DNA of 40,700 bases, taken from the NCBI GenBank assembly GCA_016290995.1, contig JAEEVR010000022.1:1-40700 (forward strand), in the 5' to 3' direction. The translations under genes and the position numbers were made by a program. Origin of the DNA: Treponema sp. (GTDB lineage: Bacteria > Spirochaetota > Spirochaetia > Treponematales > Treponemataceae). Each line of letters begins with the position of its first letter. Within the stretch, counting starts at the first letter, position 1. Under the pieces are notes generated by a model. It had not been told where the DNA came from, did no database searches, and worked only from the letters and a program-made list of their open reading frames with translations. Shown piece by piece: positions 33,102 through 40,700 of this stretch.

Positions 33102-34010
33102 ATGAGTTTCAAGCATTTGTTTTTGGCCCTTTGGGTGAGAAATAATTTTGGAAAGGGAGACAAAAAACGCGACGCCGGCCAGACAACGCCTGACGATGTT
33201 GTTCGCTATGACAACATTCTTTACGGCGGAAAAAGATTTAAAAAATGGCAGTTGCTCGACGTGTACAGGCCAAAAGCCGCCGAAGCTTGCAAGCTTCCGG
33301 TAATCGTCATCGTTCATGGAGGCGGCTGGGTTTACGGCGACAAAGGCGTTTACCAGTTTTACGGAATGCGCTTGGCCCAGCGCGGCTTTGCGGTGGTCAA
33401 CTATTCCTACCGCCTAGCGCCCGAGGCAAAGTTTCCCGCGTCGATGCAAGACACGGAAAGCTTATTTAAATGGATTTGCGACAACGCCGACAAATACGGC
33501 TTGGACGCCCAAAACGTTTTTGCCGTCGGCGACTCGGCGGGAGCGCACTTGCTTAGCCTGTACGCCGCCGCGCTCACAAACGACAATTATCGCAAGAACT
33601 TTCCCTTTATTCAAAAAAAGAATCTTTGTTTGCGCGGCCTTGCGCTTAATTGCGGCATTTACGACATCGTCGCGGCGGTTAATGACGGAGGGCACACGGA
33701 TCTTTTTGTCGGAGCCTTGCTTCCGCGTGGCGGAAAGCCCGACGAGCTAAAATTGATAAACAGCGTTGACTATGTGACAAAAAATTTTCCGCCGGCCTTT
33801 GTGATGAGCTGCAAGGGCGACTTTCTTTTGCCGCAAGCGCCGGTTATAAGAAAAGTTTTGGAAGACGCGGGCGTTTTGCATGAGTATAAAATTTACGGAA
33901 CGGACGCAGAGCCGCTTTGGCACGTTTTTCACTGCGATCCAAAATTGCAACAAGCCGTCGCTTGCAACGACGACGAGTGCGATTTTTTTAGGCGGCTGAT
34001 TGCGCGCTAG
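33102..34010 (+). CDS. Alpha/beta hydrolase (HSL-type esterase)
   Basis: A 302-aa esterase-like protein of the hormone-sensitive lipase family. HGGGW (about residues 79-83) is the oxyanion motif, GDSAG (about 146-150) carries the nucleophile Ser, and Asp in CKGDFLLP (about 244) and His in PLWHVFH (about 275) complete the triad. No signal peptide is seen, so it is probably cytoplasmic; acetyl-sugar or small carboxyl esters are likely substrates. I used the ATG at 33102, about 9 nt after GGAG. It overlaps the convergent mazG gene by 4 nt. Confidence 0.9.
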   Translation: MSFKHLFLALWVRNNFGKGDKKRDAGQTTPDDVVRYDNILYGGKRFKKWQLLDVYRPKAAEACKLPVIVIVHGGGWVYGDKGVYQFYGMRLAQRGFAVVNYSYRLAPEAKFPASMQDTESLFKWICDNADKYGLDAQNVFAVGDSAGAHLLSLYAAALTNDNYRKNFPFIQKKNLCLRGLALNCGIYDIVAAVNDGGHTDLFVGALLPRGGKPDELKLINSVDYVTKNFPPAFVMSCKGDFLLPQAPVIRKVLEDAGVLHEYKIYGTDAEPLWHVFHCDPKLQQAVACNDDECDFFRRLIAR

Positions 34011-34918
34011 TTTCTTTTCGCCTGGTTCCAAAACTCGTCCATCTTGTCCAAATTTTCTTGGACCATCTCAACGCCGTTTTTGGCGCACTGCTCTTCAACG
34101 TAAGAAAAGCGTTTGTAGAATTTTTTGTTGGCGGAATTTAGCGCGACTTCCGGGTCAACGCCTAACTTGCGCGCGTAGTTTACGGCGGCAAAAAAGAGGT
34201 CGCCGACTTCTTCCTCCAAATGAAGTTGCTTTGCTTGCGAGTTGTCGGCGTTAAAATCAGCGGCGGCTTCGTCAACTTCTTTTAGCTCTTCCAAAATTTT
34301 GGCGCGCGTTGGCTCTAGGCTTGGCCAGTCAAAGCCTTTTTTTGCCGCCTTTTTTTGCATTTTGTACGCGCGCAATAGGGGAGGAAAGCCTTGCGGAACT
34401 TCGTCAAGAATCGATTTTTGTTCGCGGCCTTCGACCTTTTCTTTTATCTTGTCCCATTGCGCCAAAACTTCTTGGCTGTTGTTCACGGGAGCGGTGGCCA
34501 CAACCTTTCCTTCGCTTTGCTCAAAGACATGCGGATGGCGGCGGATCAATTTTTCGACAAGCTCGTTCAGCTCCTCCTCCAAAGTCCAGCCTTCGCCGCC
34601 TTTGTCAAGTTCCTGCCTGAACATATAAGACATCATCGTCGTGTTCAAAAAGACGTCGCCCAATTCTTCCTTTGCGTGGGCGGCGTCGCAAGAGCTGATC
34701 GCGTCAACCGCTTCAAAAACTTCTTCTATTAAATCGCGGCGCATCGTTAGCGGAGTTTGTTCCCGGTCCCAGGGACAGCCTCCGGGCGCGCGCAAAATGC
34801 GGATCAATTCATACAAGCGGCAAAACGCGGCCGCTGTTTTTGCGGAATCTTCGTCCGAGGCGCGGACTTCCGTTCCCCTGCGATCAAGAACTGAATTTTT
34901 GTCGAATGTCTTTTCCAT
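34007..34918 (-). CDS. mazG: Nucleoside triphosphate pyrophosphohydrolase MazG
   Basis: A 303-aa two-domain MazG that would hydrolyse (d)NTPs to monophosphates and pyrophosphate. The first domain opens with LRAPGGCPWDREQTP and has EEVFE and AKEELGDVFLN Mg2+ sites. The second repeats the pattern with ILEELKEVDEAA and LEEEVGDLFFAAVN. An N-terminal extension of about 35 residues precedes the first domain. The likely start is the ATG at 34918; the -10 box TAGACT (34926-34931, minus) is 7 nt away and no Shine-Dalgarno is seen. Function inferred from family. Confidence 0.93.
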   Translation of the reverse strand: MEKTFDKNSVLDRRGTEVRASDEDSAKTAAAFCRLYELIRILRAPGGCPWDREQTPLTMRRDLIEEVFEAVDAISSCDAAHAKEELGDVFLNTTMMSYMFRQELDKGGEGWTLEEELNELVEKLIRRHPHVFEQSEGKVVATAPVNNSQEVLAQWDKIKEKVEGREQKSILDEVPQGFPPLLRAYKMQKKAAKKGFDWPSLEPTRAKILEELKEVDEAAADFNADNSQAKQLHLEEEVGDLFFAAVNYARKLGVDPEVALNSANKKFYKRFSYVEEQCAKNGVEMVQENLDKMDEFWNQAKRN

Positions 34919-34925
34919 AACGCAA

Positions 34926-34958
34926 AGTCTAGCGCAAAAGCGGATTTTATGGTATACT
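34926..34958. promoter_or_regulatory. Closely packed divergent promoters of mazG and the DtxR-type gene
   Basis: Minus strand: TAGACT (34926-34931), 7 nt before the mazG ATG, no clear -35. Plus strand: extended -10 TGGTATACT (TATACT at 34953-34958), 6 nt before the ATG at 34965. Neither gene has a Shine-Dalgarno, so both mRNAs look leaderless. Confidence 0.55.
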
Positions 34959-34964
34959 AGAATT

Positions 34965-35333
34965 ATGTACGAATCAGGCGAAGATTATTTGGAAGCGATT
35001 TTAATTCTCAAAAACAAAAATGACGGCGACGTCCTTTCGGTTGACATTGCGAACCATTTGGGCTTTTCAAAACCCAGCGTCAGCCGCGCGATGGGAATTT
35101 TGGAGCGCGAAGGCTACATAGAATTCGGCATCCACAATAGAATCGAGCTTACCAAAAAGGGCCTTGAAAAAGCCAGCGACATTTACGGCCGCCACCAGCT
35201 TTTGACAAAGTTCCTGATGATGATAACCGGCGTTCCCGAAGACCAAGCCGAAGAAAACGCCTGCCGCGTGGAGCACGACATTGACGCGGACGTCGTTGAA
35301 GGCATCCGCAAATGGGTAGAAAAAAATTCATAG
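34965..35333 (+). CDS. DtxR/MntR-family metal-dependent regulator
   Basis: A 122-aa regulator. The N-terminal winged helix is YLEAILILK...VLSVDIANHLGFSKPSVSRAMGILEREGYIEF, and the second domain has the metal ligands: His in YGRHQLLTKFL and Cys-x-x-Glu-His in ACRVEHDID, the DtxR site pattern. It lacks the C-terminal SH3-like domain, as in MntR. It should repress metal-uptake genes when bound to Mn2+ or Fe2+. The start at 34965 is fixed by the extended -10 box 6 nt upstream; longer in-frame starts lie inside mazG. Confidence 0.9.
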   Translation: MYESGEDYLEAILILKNKNDGDVLSVDIANHLGFSKPSVSRAMGILEREGYIEFGIHNRIELTKKGLEKASDIYGRHQLLTKFLMMITGVPEDQAEENACRVEHDIDADVVEGIRKWVEKNS

Positions 35334-35341
35334 ACCCCCTA

Positions 35342-35370
35342 TTGACACAATTTTAAATTTTTGCTAATAT
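35342..35370 (+). promoter_or_regulatory. tRNA-Asp promoter
   Basis: TTGACA (35342-35347) and TAATAT (35365-35370) are spaced by exactly 17 bp, 12 nt before the tRNA. Confidence 0.8.
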
Positions 35371-35382
35371 TTGAAAACTTAC

Positions 35383-35456
35383 GGGGGCGTAGCGAAGCTG
35401 GTTATCGCGCTGGCCTGTCACGCCGGAGATCGAGGGTTCGAGCCCCTTCGCTCCCG
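35383..35456 (+). tRNA. tRNA-Asp (GTC)
   Basis: A 74-nt cloverleaf. The acceptor stem GGGGGCG pairs with CGCTCCC (one G-T), and the D stem is GCGA/TCGC. The anticodon stem CTGGC/GCCGG encloses loop CTGTCAC with anticodon GTC. The T arm GAGGG-TTCGAGC-CCCTT and discriminator G agree with Asp. The CCA end is not encoded. Confidence 0.95.
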
Positions 35457-35460
35457 TCTA

Positions 35461-35489
35461 ACCCATTCTCCGGAATGGGTATTTTTTTC
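35461..35489 (+). terminator. Rho-independent terminator between the two tRNAs
   Basis: An 8-bp stem ACCCATTC / GAATGGGT with loop TCCG, followed by A and seven T. It ends the tRNA-Asp transcript before tRNA-Pro. Confidence 0.8.
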
Positions 35490-35509
35490 AATTCCGCTTT
35501 TTGCGGGAA

Positions 35510-35582
35510 CGGGCAATAGCGCAGCTGGTAGCGCGCTACGTTCGGGACGTAGAGGCCCCCGGTTCAAATCCGGGTTGCCCGA
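35510..35582 (+). tRNA. tRNA-Pro (CGG)
   Basis: A 73-nt cloverleaf with acceptor CGGGCAA/TTGCCCG and discriminator A. The anticodon stem CTACG/CGTAG encloses loop TTCGGGA with anticodon CGG, reading CCG. The T loop is TTCAAAT. CCA is not encoded. No separate promoter is obvious after the upstream terminator, so leak-through may supply it. Confidence 0.94.
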
Positions 35583-35590
35583 AGATAAAA

Positions 35591-35624
35591 CGCTTCCGTC
35601 ATTTTGACGGAAGCGCTTTTTTTT
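35591..35624 (+). terminator. Terminator after tRNA-Pro
   Basis: An 11-bp perfect stem CGCTTCCGTCA / TGACGGAAGCG with a TTT loop (35591-35615), then C and eight T. Its right arm contains TTGACG, which could double as a -35 box for the next gene. Confidence 0.88.
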
Positions 35625-35648
35625 GCTTTAAAATTAAGGAATATGTTT

Positions 35649-37022
35649 ATGGAAAAAGTTTATGACGAACAGAGCGAGCGCCGCTCATTTTACAAATCGC
35701 TTTTTACGATAGTCGCGCCAATGGCGCTGCAAAACCTTTTGTTCGCGGCTGTCGGTTCGGCCGACGTAATAATGCTTGGCTACGTTGGACAAACCGCAAT
35801 TGCGGCCTCGTCTTTGGCCAACTACGTGCAAATGGTTATGTTCCTCTTTTACATCGGCCTTTCGTCGGGCGTGGTTATGCTTGCCGCGCAGTACTGGGGA
35901 AAGGGCGACACCCATTCCATCGAAACTATTTTTGGAATCGGAACAAAACTTTCAGCGCTTGTCGGAGCGGTTTTTGGATTGGCCGCGATTCTCACTCCGC
36001 GCTTGTTGATGAAAATTTTCACCAACGACGAAGCTCTAATCGAAGCGGGTTCCCAGTACCTTCACATCGTCGGCGTGTCGTACTTTTTGCTTTCGTTCTC
36101 GCAAATAATCCAAGCCACTCTAAAAAGCGTGGAGCGGACCAAAGACGTTACAATCATAACGACCGCCGCGCTTTTGATTAACATTTTTGGAAACGCGATT
36201 TTCATCTTTGGATTGTTCGGCGCTCCCAAAATGGGAATCCGCGGCGTTGCCCTTGCCACAACTCTTGCCCGCGTCATCGAGCTGGCCTTGAGTGTTTTTG
36301 TGATTTCTCGCGTTCGCGAACTAAAGATAAGGCCTGAATGCCTTTTTAGAAAGAACCTTGTTTTACTAAAAGACTTTGTAAAGTATTCGCTTCCGGCGAT
36401 TGGAAACGAAGTCGTTTGGGGAGCGGGCTTTGCAAGCTACGCGGTGATTATGGGCCATCTTGGCTCGGACTTGGTCGCGGCGAATTCCTTGGTCAACGTT
36501 TTGCGAAACTTGGCCACAATCGTTTGCTTTGGAATGGCTTACGGCGGAGCGATCTTGGTCGGAAAAGAAATCGGAGCGGGCCAAAACGAAAAGGCCAAGC
36601 GCAGCGCGAGCCGCCTTGTAAAGAGCACGATTTTTGCGGGCGTAATCGGAGCGGCGGCTCTTATTGCCAGCCAGCCCCTTTTGTTCAAGATGGCAAAGCT
36701 TACCGAAGAGGCGACAAAAATGCTTTCGCCGCTTTTGTACATAAACGCGCTTTCGATTGTCGGCGCAACGATTAACACTGTCTTGATTTGCGGCGTCTTT
36801 AGGTCGGGCGGCGACGCCAAGTTTGGCTTTGTGCTGGACACAATCGCGATGTGGGCGGTTTCCGTTCCGCTTGGAATGGTCGCCGCCTTTGTCTTGCATT
36901 TGCCGCCGCTTGTCGTCTACTTGATTTTGTACTTGGACGAATTTGAAAAAATGCCTGTGAACATTTTCCATTACAAGAGCGGAAAGTGGCTCAAAAACAT
37001 CACACGGGATTTTGAGCAATAA
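35649..37022 (+). CDS. MATE-family efflux transporter
   Basis: A 457-aa inner-membrane exporter of the MATE (NorM/DinF) type with twelve predicted helices. The N-terminal IVAPMALQNLLFAAVGSADVIMLGYVGQTAIAASSLANYVQ and the mid-protein YSLPAIGNEVVWGAGFASYAVIMGHLG repeat are the two paired half-bundles typical of MATE. It would use Na+ or H+ to export drugs or metabolites. The ATG at 35649 has AAGGA 8 nt upstream; the nearer ATG at 35643 is too close to it. It ends at a strong hairpin shared with the convergent chemotaxis receptor gene. Confidence 0.93.
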   Translation: MEKVYDEQSERRSFYKSLFTIVAPMALQNLLFAAVGSADVIMLGYVGQTAIAASSLANYVQMVMFLFYIGLSSGVVMLAAQYWGKGDTHSIETIFGIGTKLSALVGAVFGLAAILTPRLLMKIFTNDEALIEAGSQYLHIVGVSYFLLSFSQIIQATLKSVERTKDVTIITTAALLINIFGNAIFIFGLFGAPKMGIRGVALATTLARVIELALSVFVISRVRELKIRPECLFRKNLVLLKDFVKYSLPAIGNEVVWGAGFASYAVIMGHLGSDLVAANSLVNVLRNLATIVCFGMAYGGAILVGKEIGAGQNEKAKRSASRLVKSTIFAGVIGAAALIASQPLLFKMAKLTEEATKMLSPLLYINALSIVGATINTVLICGVFRSGGDAKFGFVLDTIAMWAVSVPLGMVAAFVLHLPPLVVYLILYLDEFEKMPVNIFHYKSGKWLKNITRDFEQ

Positions 37023-37053
37023 AAAAAAGGCCGGCATTGAGCCGGCCTTTTTT
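37023..37053. terminator. Bidirectional Rho-independent terminator
   Basis: A 13-bp stem, AAAAAAGGCCGGC / GCCGGCCTTTTTT, with loop ATTGA between convergent genes. T-runs form on both strands. Confidence 0.9.
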
Positions 37054-37131
37054 GTTATTCAAGTCCGCCGCGCTTGCGCGAAATCAACTCGAAATAACTA
37101 TTTTAGTTTTACAAGCAACGACACGAGTTGC

Positions 37132-39240
37132 TTATACCTTGAACTGGTCGATTTCGTGGCCGATTTCGGCGATGGCGCTTGTCATTTGCGCGCTCAAAGA
37201 ACTCAATGTGTTCTTTGTGTCGTTGACTTGCCTTGCGCTTGAATCCATGTCTTGAACGCTTTGGTTTATCTTTGCGGAATTTTCCTGCAAGACAGAAACT
37301 TCGCTCAAAATCGTTTGGTTTCCGGCGGCCATTTCCTGCGAGGCGTTCTTTACCTCGCTTGTGCTGTCGCTCATTACGCGCAGGGCTTCAAGGATTTGCT
37401 TGGAGCCTTCCTGCTGCTCGTCCATAGCGCTCTTGATTTGGCGCACAAGCTCGTCCGTGGCGTGAATGCTTTCCGAAACCGATTGGAAGGCCTGGCTTGA
37501 GTCCGCCGACGAGTTTGAAACATCCACAATCGAATCTTTGATTTTTGAAAGCTGGGCGCCGATTGTCTTTGACTGTTCGCTTGAAGTTTCGCTAAGCTTT
37601 CGGATTTCGTCGGCGACAACGCTAAAGCCTTTTCCGGCTTCGCCGGCGTGCGCGGCCTCGATGGCGGCGTTCATGGCCAAAAGGTTGGTCTGCTCGGCGA
37701 TGGCCGCGATGGCGATGTTGGCTTCTTGCAACATCTCTGATTCAATTTCAATTTGCTCGATTTTTTCTGTTACAGTGTTCTGCTTGGCGATTCCTTCGCT
37801 GGCGTTGTCGCGCAAAGAAACGAATGAGCTTGAAAGCTTATCCACGCTTGTGTTTACGCTTGCGATGTTTCCGATCATCTCTTCTACGGCGGCGCTGGCT
37901 TCCGTCACTCCGCTTGACTGCTCTTGAATCATTCTTTCAAGAGACTCGATGTTGCTGGAAATTTGAGTTACGCCGCTTGACGTAGACTGAACGCTGTCGT
38001 TTTGCGCGGCAACGCTCTGCTTTACGGCGTCGATGCTCTTTAGGATCTTTTCAACGCAATTTTCCGTGTCGCTGATTCCGGCTTCCATGTCGCTGTCAGA
38101 AGCCGAAAGGTTGTCCTTTGAGGCTTTGATTTTTGAGACGATGCTTTGAAGCTTTTCGACAAAGGCGTTAAAGCCGTGGACTACCTGTCCGATTTCGTTG
38201 TTTGTCTTTGCGTCAAGGCGCTGGGTAAGGTCGGCGTTTCCGCTTGCGATGTCCTCGATGGCTGTGACGACGCCTTTAAGCGGCTTGATTGTGATCGCCG
38301 TCATGATGGCTGTTACAATCAAAATCACAATGGCAAGAATCGAATTACCGGTAATCAAAACCGTTCTCAGGCGGTCGGCGGTGGCGTGCAGCTGCTTTAT
38401 CGGAACTGCGATTGCGATTGACCAAGAAGTTCCCGGAACGTTTCCGTAGCTTACAAAGACTTTGTTAACACTTCCGTTCTCAACAAAACTTGTTTCCACG
38501 CTGTCCCGCTTTCCTTCGATCATGTTCTTAGCCATTGCGCGAGTTTCTTCGTTGGCGTCTTCGGCTGTGATGAAGTTCTTTTCCATGACCAGCTCTTGCA
38601 TGGGGTGGGCGATTACGGTTCCTTGTCCGTCAAGCATAAAGCCAAAGCCCATTTCGCCGAGCTTGATTCCGCCGATAAGGTTTGTAAGGTAGTCCATTCC
38701 GACAACGCCAACAAACATTCCAGCCAAACGTCCGGCGCTGTCGCGCGCGGCCTTTACGAACATTACGCTGACTTTGCCGGTGGCTTTGGCGATTGTCGGG
38801 TTGTTTACGACATGGTCTTCTCCGCCTATAATTCGTTTATAGTAGGCGCGGTCGCTGTGGTTTCCGCGCTTGCCGGAATCGTAGTAGGAATTTCCGGCGG
38901 GAGCGATGAACAAAACGTATGAGAAGCAGGAAGGGCGGCGCGAAATGTCGTCCGCGAGCCACGCTCCGATTTCGTCGGGGGAACCGCCTTTAAGCACTAC
39001 GTCCGCCCTGGTGTAAACGTCAAGCTCGTTTAACGTTCCATTTACAAAAAGGCTCGTCGATTCGATGTAGGCGTCGGCGATTTCCTTGATGTCGGCGACA
39101 TTCGATTCAACCGTTTGCTTTCGGACGTCGGGGATGACGATCAGGTTTTGAACCACAAAAAGCGCCACTGTTACAAAAGCGATGACTCCCAAAAGGCGGG
39201 CGATCATCGTTGTTCTACGATTTGATTTTTCGGCTGGCAT
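37132..39240 (-). CDS. Methyl-accepting chemotaxis protein
   Basis: A 702-aa transmembrane chemoreceptor. It has a first TM helix (about residues 12-34) and a dCache-type periplasmic sensor (about 35-300, with [23 protein letters not shown]). A second TM follows (about 305-330), then HAMP (about 331-385) and a long methyl-accepting coiled coil. The conserved hairpin tip [34 protein letters not shown] lies near residues 548-581. It would signal to CheA/CheW and control flagella. The ligand is unknown. AGGAG lies 7 nt before the ATG. A sigma-28-type promoter precedes it, fitting a motility regulon. Confidence 0.95.
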   Translation of the reverse strand: MPAEKSNRRTTMIARLLGVIAFVTVALFVVQNLIVIPDVRKQTVESNVADIKEIADAYIESTSLFVNGTLNELDVYTRADVVLKGGSPDEIGAWLADDISRRPSCFSYVLFIAPAGNSYYDSGKRGNHSDRAYYKRIIGGEDHVVNNPTIAKATGKVSVMFVKAARDSAGRLAGMFVGVVGMDYLTNLIGGIKLGEMGFGFMLDGQGTVIAHPMQELVMEKNFITAEDANEETRAMAKNMIEGKRDSVETSFVENGSVNKVFVSYGNVPGTSWSIAIAVPIKQLHATADRLRTVLITGNSILAIVILIVTAIMTAITIKPLKGVVTAIEDIASGNADLTQRLDAKTNNEIGQVVHGFNAFVEKLQSIVSKIKASKDNLSASDSDMEAGISDTENCVEKILKSIDAVKQSVAAQNDSVQSTSSGVTQISSNIESLERMIQEQSSGVTEASAAVEEMIGNIASVNTSVDKLSSSFVSLRDNASEGIAKQNTVTEKIEQIEIESEMLQEANIAIAAIAEQTNLLAMNAAIEAAHAGEAGKGFSVVADEIRKLSETSSEQSKTIGAQLSKIKDSIVDVSNSSADSSQAFQSVSESIHATDELVRQIKSAMDEQQEGSKQILEALRVMSDSTSEVKNASQEMAAGNQTILSEVSVLQENSAKINQSVQDMDSSARQVNDTKNTLSSLSAQMTSAIAEIGHEIDQFKV

Positions 39241-39286
39241 ATTTCGCTCCTAGTTGCTGATTTTTTTTGTCTCTATATTATATATC

Positions 39287-39314
39287 CTATCGGCAAAAAA
39301 AGCAAATTTTTTTA
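39287..39314 (-). promoter_or_regulatory. Sigma-28-type promoter of the chemotaxis receptor gene
   Basis: On the minus strand GCCGATAG (39287-39294) is preceded by TAAA (39311-39314) with a 16-bp gap. This is close to the FliA consensus TAAA-N15-GCCGATAA, so the receptor gene would be expressed with the flagellar class 3 genes. Confidence 0.7.
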
Positions 39315-39326
39315 CTTTTTACTATT

Positions 39327-39354
39327 TAATTTGTTATGTCATATATGCCGATAA
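39327..39354 (+). promoter_or_regulatory. Sigma-28-type promoter of the OmpA-domain gene
   Basis: A perfect GCCGATAA (39347-39354) is preceded by TAAT (39327-39330) with the same 16-bp gap as the divergent mcp promoter. The leader would be about 23 nt and includes the GAGG ribosome site. Confidence 0.7.
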
Positions 39355-39384
39355 TGTAGGCAGTTTTTTGTTGCGAGGCGAACG

Positions 39385-40599
39385 ATGAAAAAGACGATTG
39401 CGGTTTTGTTTTTGGCCCTTGCGGGCGGAATTTCATTCGCGCAGGGACACTTGTTCCAGTTTAAGTATAAGGAAGGCGACGCGTACAGGGTGCTTTCAAC
39501 CGTTCAAGAAGACGTTTTCTTTAACAATGTCTACCACCACCACGCAGAGATTCTTAACCGCGTTTCGGTCAGGGTGACTGGCCTTGACGACAAGGGGAAC
39601 GGAATTCACGACGCTATATTTATGACAAGTGAAAATTCCACCGGAGCCAGCGGAAAAGCCTTTAGCTACGGCGAGGACTACAAGAGCGTATTTACCCGAG
39701 ACGCCGCCGGCCGCTACGACATTTCGGACCAATACTTTATGCCCGTTGTCCGCGACGTTCCGATTTTTCCGGACAAAGAAATAGAGCCCGGCTTTAGGTG
39801 GACCGCGCAAGGCCACGAGGCCCACGACTTGAGAAGGACCTTTGACATAAAGACGCCCTACAAAATTCCCTTTAACGCCGAATACGAATTTTTGGGAACG
39901 GTTCAAGACGGCGAAAAAACTTTTTACAAGTTTGAAGTCCAGTACGAGCTTGAATATTCTGTTGACCTAAAAAAATACGATCCCTCAAAAGGCGAGGTAC
40001 CCGTGGCCACCCAAGGCTATTCGCACCAGTACATTTTTTGGGACATAGACAAGGGCTGCATCGACCATTACAACGAAGAGTTCAAGATTGAGATGCTGAC
40101 AAGTTCCAACAACATACTCCGCTTTGAGGGAATCGCCCACGCCGAAGTGACCGACTTTACTCGCACCGCGGACGAGACGACAGTCGCCGCCGTCATCGAA
40201 AAAATCACAGACCTTGGAATCGACGACGTAAGCGTCACGGCCGGCGAAAAGGGCTTGACCTTGAGCATAGAGAACATTCAGTTTATGCCCGACAGCGACA
40301 TCCTTATGCCAAGCGAAAGGGCCAAGCTTGACAAGATAGCGCAAATCCTAAACGCCTACCCAGACAACGACTTGCTTGTTACCGGCCACACAGCCTTGCG
40401 CGGAACAAAGGAAAGCCGCCAAAAGCTAAGCGAGGAGCGCGCCCAAGCGGTGGCTAACTACCTTATCCGCAACAAGGTCCGCGACAAGTACCACGTCTTT
40501 ACAAAGGGCATGGGCGGAGACGTTCCCGTAGCCGACAACAAGACAGAACTTGGCCGCGCCAAAAACCGCCGCGTCGAGATTACGATTATGGACAAATAA
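39385..40599 (+). CDS. OmpA C-terminal-domain protein with signal peptide
   Basis: A 404-aa exported protein. A Sec signal peptide of about 19 residues is followed by a ~280-aa beta-rich N-terminal region (YKEGDAYRVLSTVQEDVFF onward) and a C-terminal OmpA peptidoglycan-binding fold (about residues 300-404: GHTALRGT, LSEERAQAVANYL, AKNRRVEI). In the binding motif the usual Asp of GHTD is Ala, while the Arg of LSxxRA is kept. That Asp contacts diaminopimelate in E. coli-type walls, and spirochaete peptidoglycan often has ornithine, so binding may differ. The sigma-28 promoter suggests a motility-linked envelope role. GAGG precedes the ATG. Confidence 0.85.
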   Translation: MKKTIAVLFLALAGGISFAQGHLFQFKYKEGDAYRVLSTVQEDVFFNNVYHHHAEILNRVSVRVTGLDDKGNGIHDAIFMTSENSTGASGKAFSYGEDYKSVFTRDAAGRYDISDQYFMPVVRDVPIFPDKEIEPGFRWTAQGHEAHDLRRTFDIKTPYKIPFNAEYEFLGTVQDGEKTFYKFEVQYELEYSVDLKKYDPSKGEVPVATQGYSHQYIFWDIDKGCIDHYNEEFKIEMLTSSNNILRFEGIAHAEVTDFTRTADETTVAAVIEKITDLGIDDVSVTAGEKGLTLSIENIQFMPDSDILMPSERAKLDKIAQILNAYPDNDLLVTGHTALRGTKESRQKLSEERAQAVANYLIRNKVRDKYHVFTKGMGGDVPVADNKTELGRAKNRRVEITIMDK

Positions 40600-40637
40600 A
40601 AATAGCCCCCGACGGACATCGGGGGCTATTTTTTGGG
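40598..40637 (+). terminator. Terminator after the OmpA-domain gene
   Basis: A 15-bp perfect stem runs from the stop codon (left arm 40598-40612, right arm 40619-40633; core TAGCCCCCGA / TCGGGGGCTA), loop CGGACA, with a T-run at the end. Confidence 0.9.
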
Positions 40638-40700
40638 GTGGACCTATGGAAAAATCCGGATTTTGGGTGTAGAATTATGCAAAAGGAGGAATGAACAGAG

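Noticed and set aside
37113..37133. AAGCAAC/GTTGCTT hairpin at the end of the chemoreceptor gene
   Set aside because: No T-run follows on the minus strand; the nearby 13-bp hairpin at 37023-37053 is a better terminator.
40671..40700. Possible start of a next gene (AGGAGG then ATG at 40691)
   Set aside because: The ribosome site is only one base from that ATG and the window ends, so no frame can be supported.

Overview
The window looks like a chromosomal segment of a Treponema-type spirochaete. I infer this from gene content: a bactofilin next to an M23 peptidase, YaaR and a PSP1/RicT protein, an OmpA-domain protein and a chemotaxis receptor behind divergent sigma-28-type promoters, a spirochaete-like lipobox, a DtxR/TroR-like regulator and MATE and RND exporters. 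The core genes have mid-range G+C with many GGC/GCC/CGC codons. Two blocks (about 11.6-15.6 kb and 24.5-29.6 kb) are visibly AT-richer and look acquired. The genus call is an inference; no rRNA is present.

Layout. 52-1820 (-): tatD-dusB operon. 1973-4882 (+): M23 peptidase, bactofilin, YaaR and PSP1, a cell-shape/regulatory cluster. 4875-5603 (-): methyltransferase. 5663-11364 (-): a tripartite RND exporter (TolC, adaptor, pump) plus a small PG0541-type protein. 11671-15610 (+): a complete type IIS restriction-modification cassette, two adenine methyltransferases and an AlwI/BstNBI-family endonuclease. 15675-17684 (+): a small protein, a GNAT acetyltransferase, and a CPBP-like membrane protein with its PadR regulator, whose promoter holds an 18-bp palindrome. 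17724-20563 (-): CstA with two uncharacterised partners. 20675-24304 (+): aspS, pyrE and an HD-domain hydrolase.

24494-29618 is the most interesting block. It holds a WYL-less HTH regulator (-), a 135-aa protein (+), a putative PD-(D/E)XK nuclease (+), an 86-aa protein (-) and a 718-aa AAA+ ATPase (+). Two intergenic regions carry the same 47-bp architecture: -10 box, N9, TTCTCA-N5-TGAGAA, N9, divergent -10 box. This ties the island together as one regulon. I propose it as a candidate undescribed defence-like system.

29689-40599 returns to core genes: a histidine phosphatase; a two-domain DUF1508 protein with a histone H1-like Lys/Ala tail; an S41 lipoprotein and an esterase; mazG; a DtxR-type regulator; tRNA-Asp and tRNA-Pro; a MATE exporter; a chemotaxis receptor; and an OmpA-domain protein. 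Several core genes have no Shine-Dalgarno and a good -10 box only 6-10 nt before the ATG, so leaderless or nearly leaderless mRNAs appear common here.
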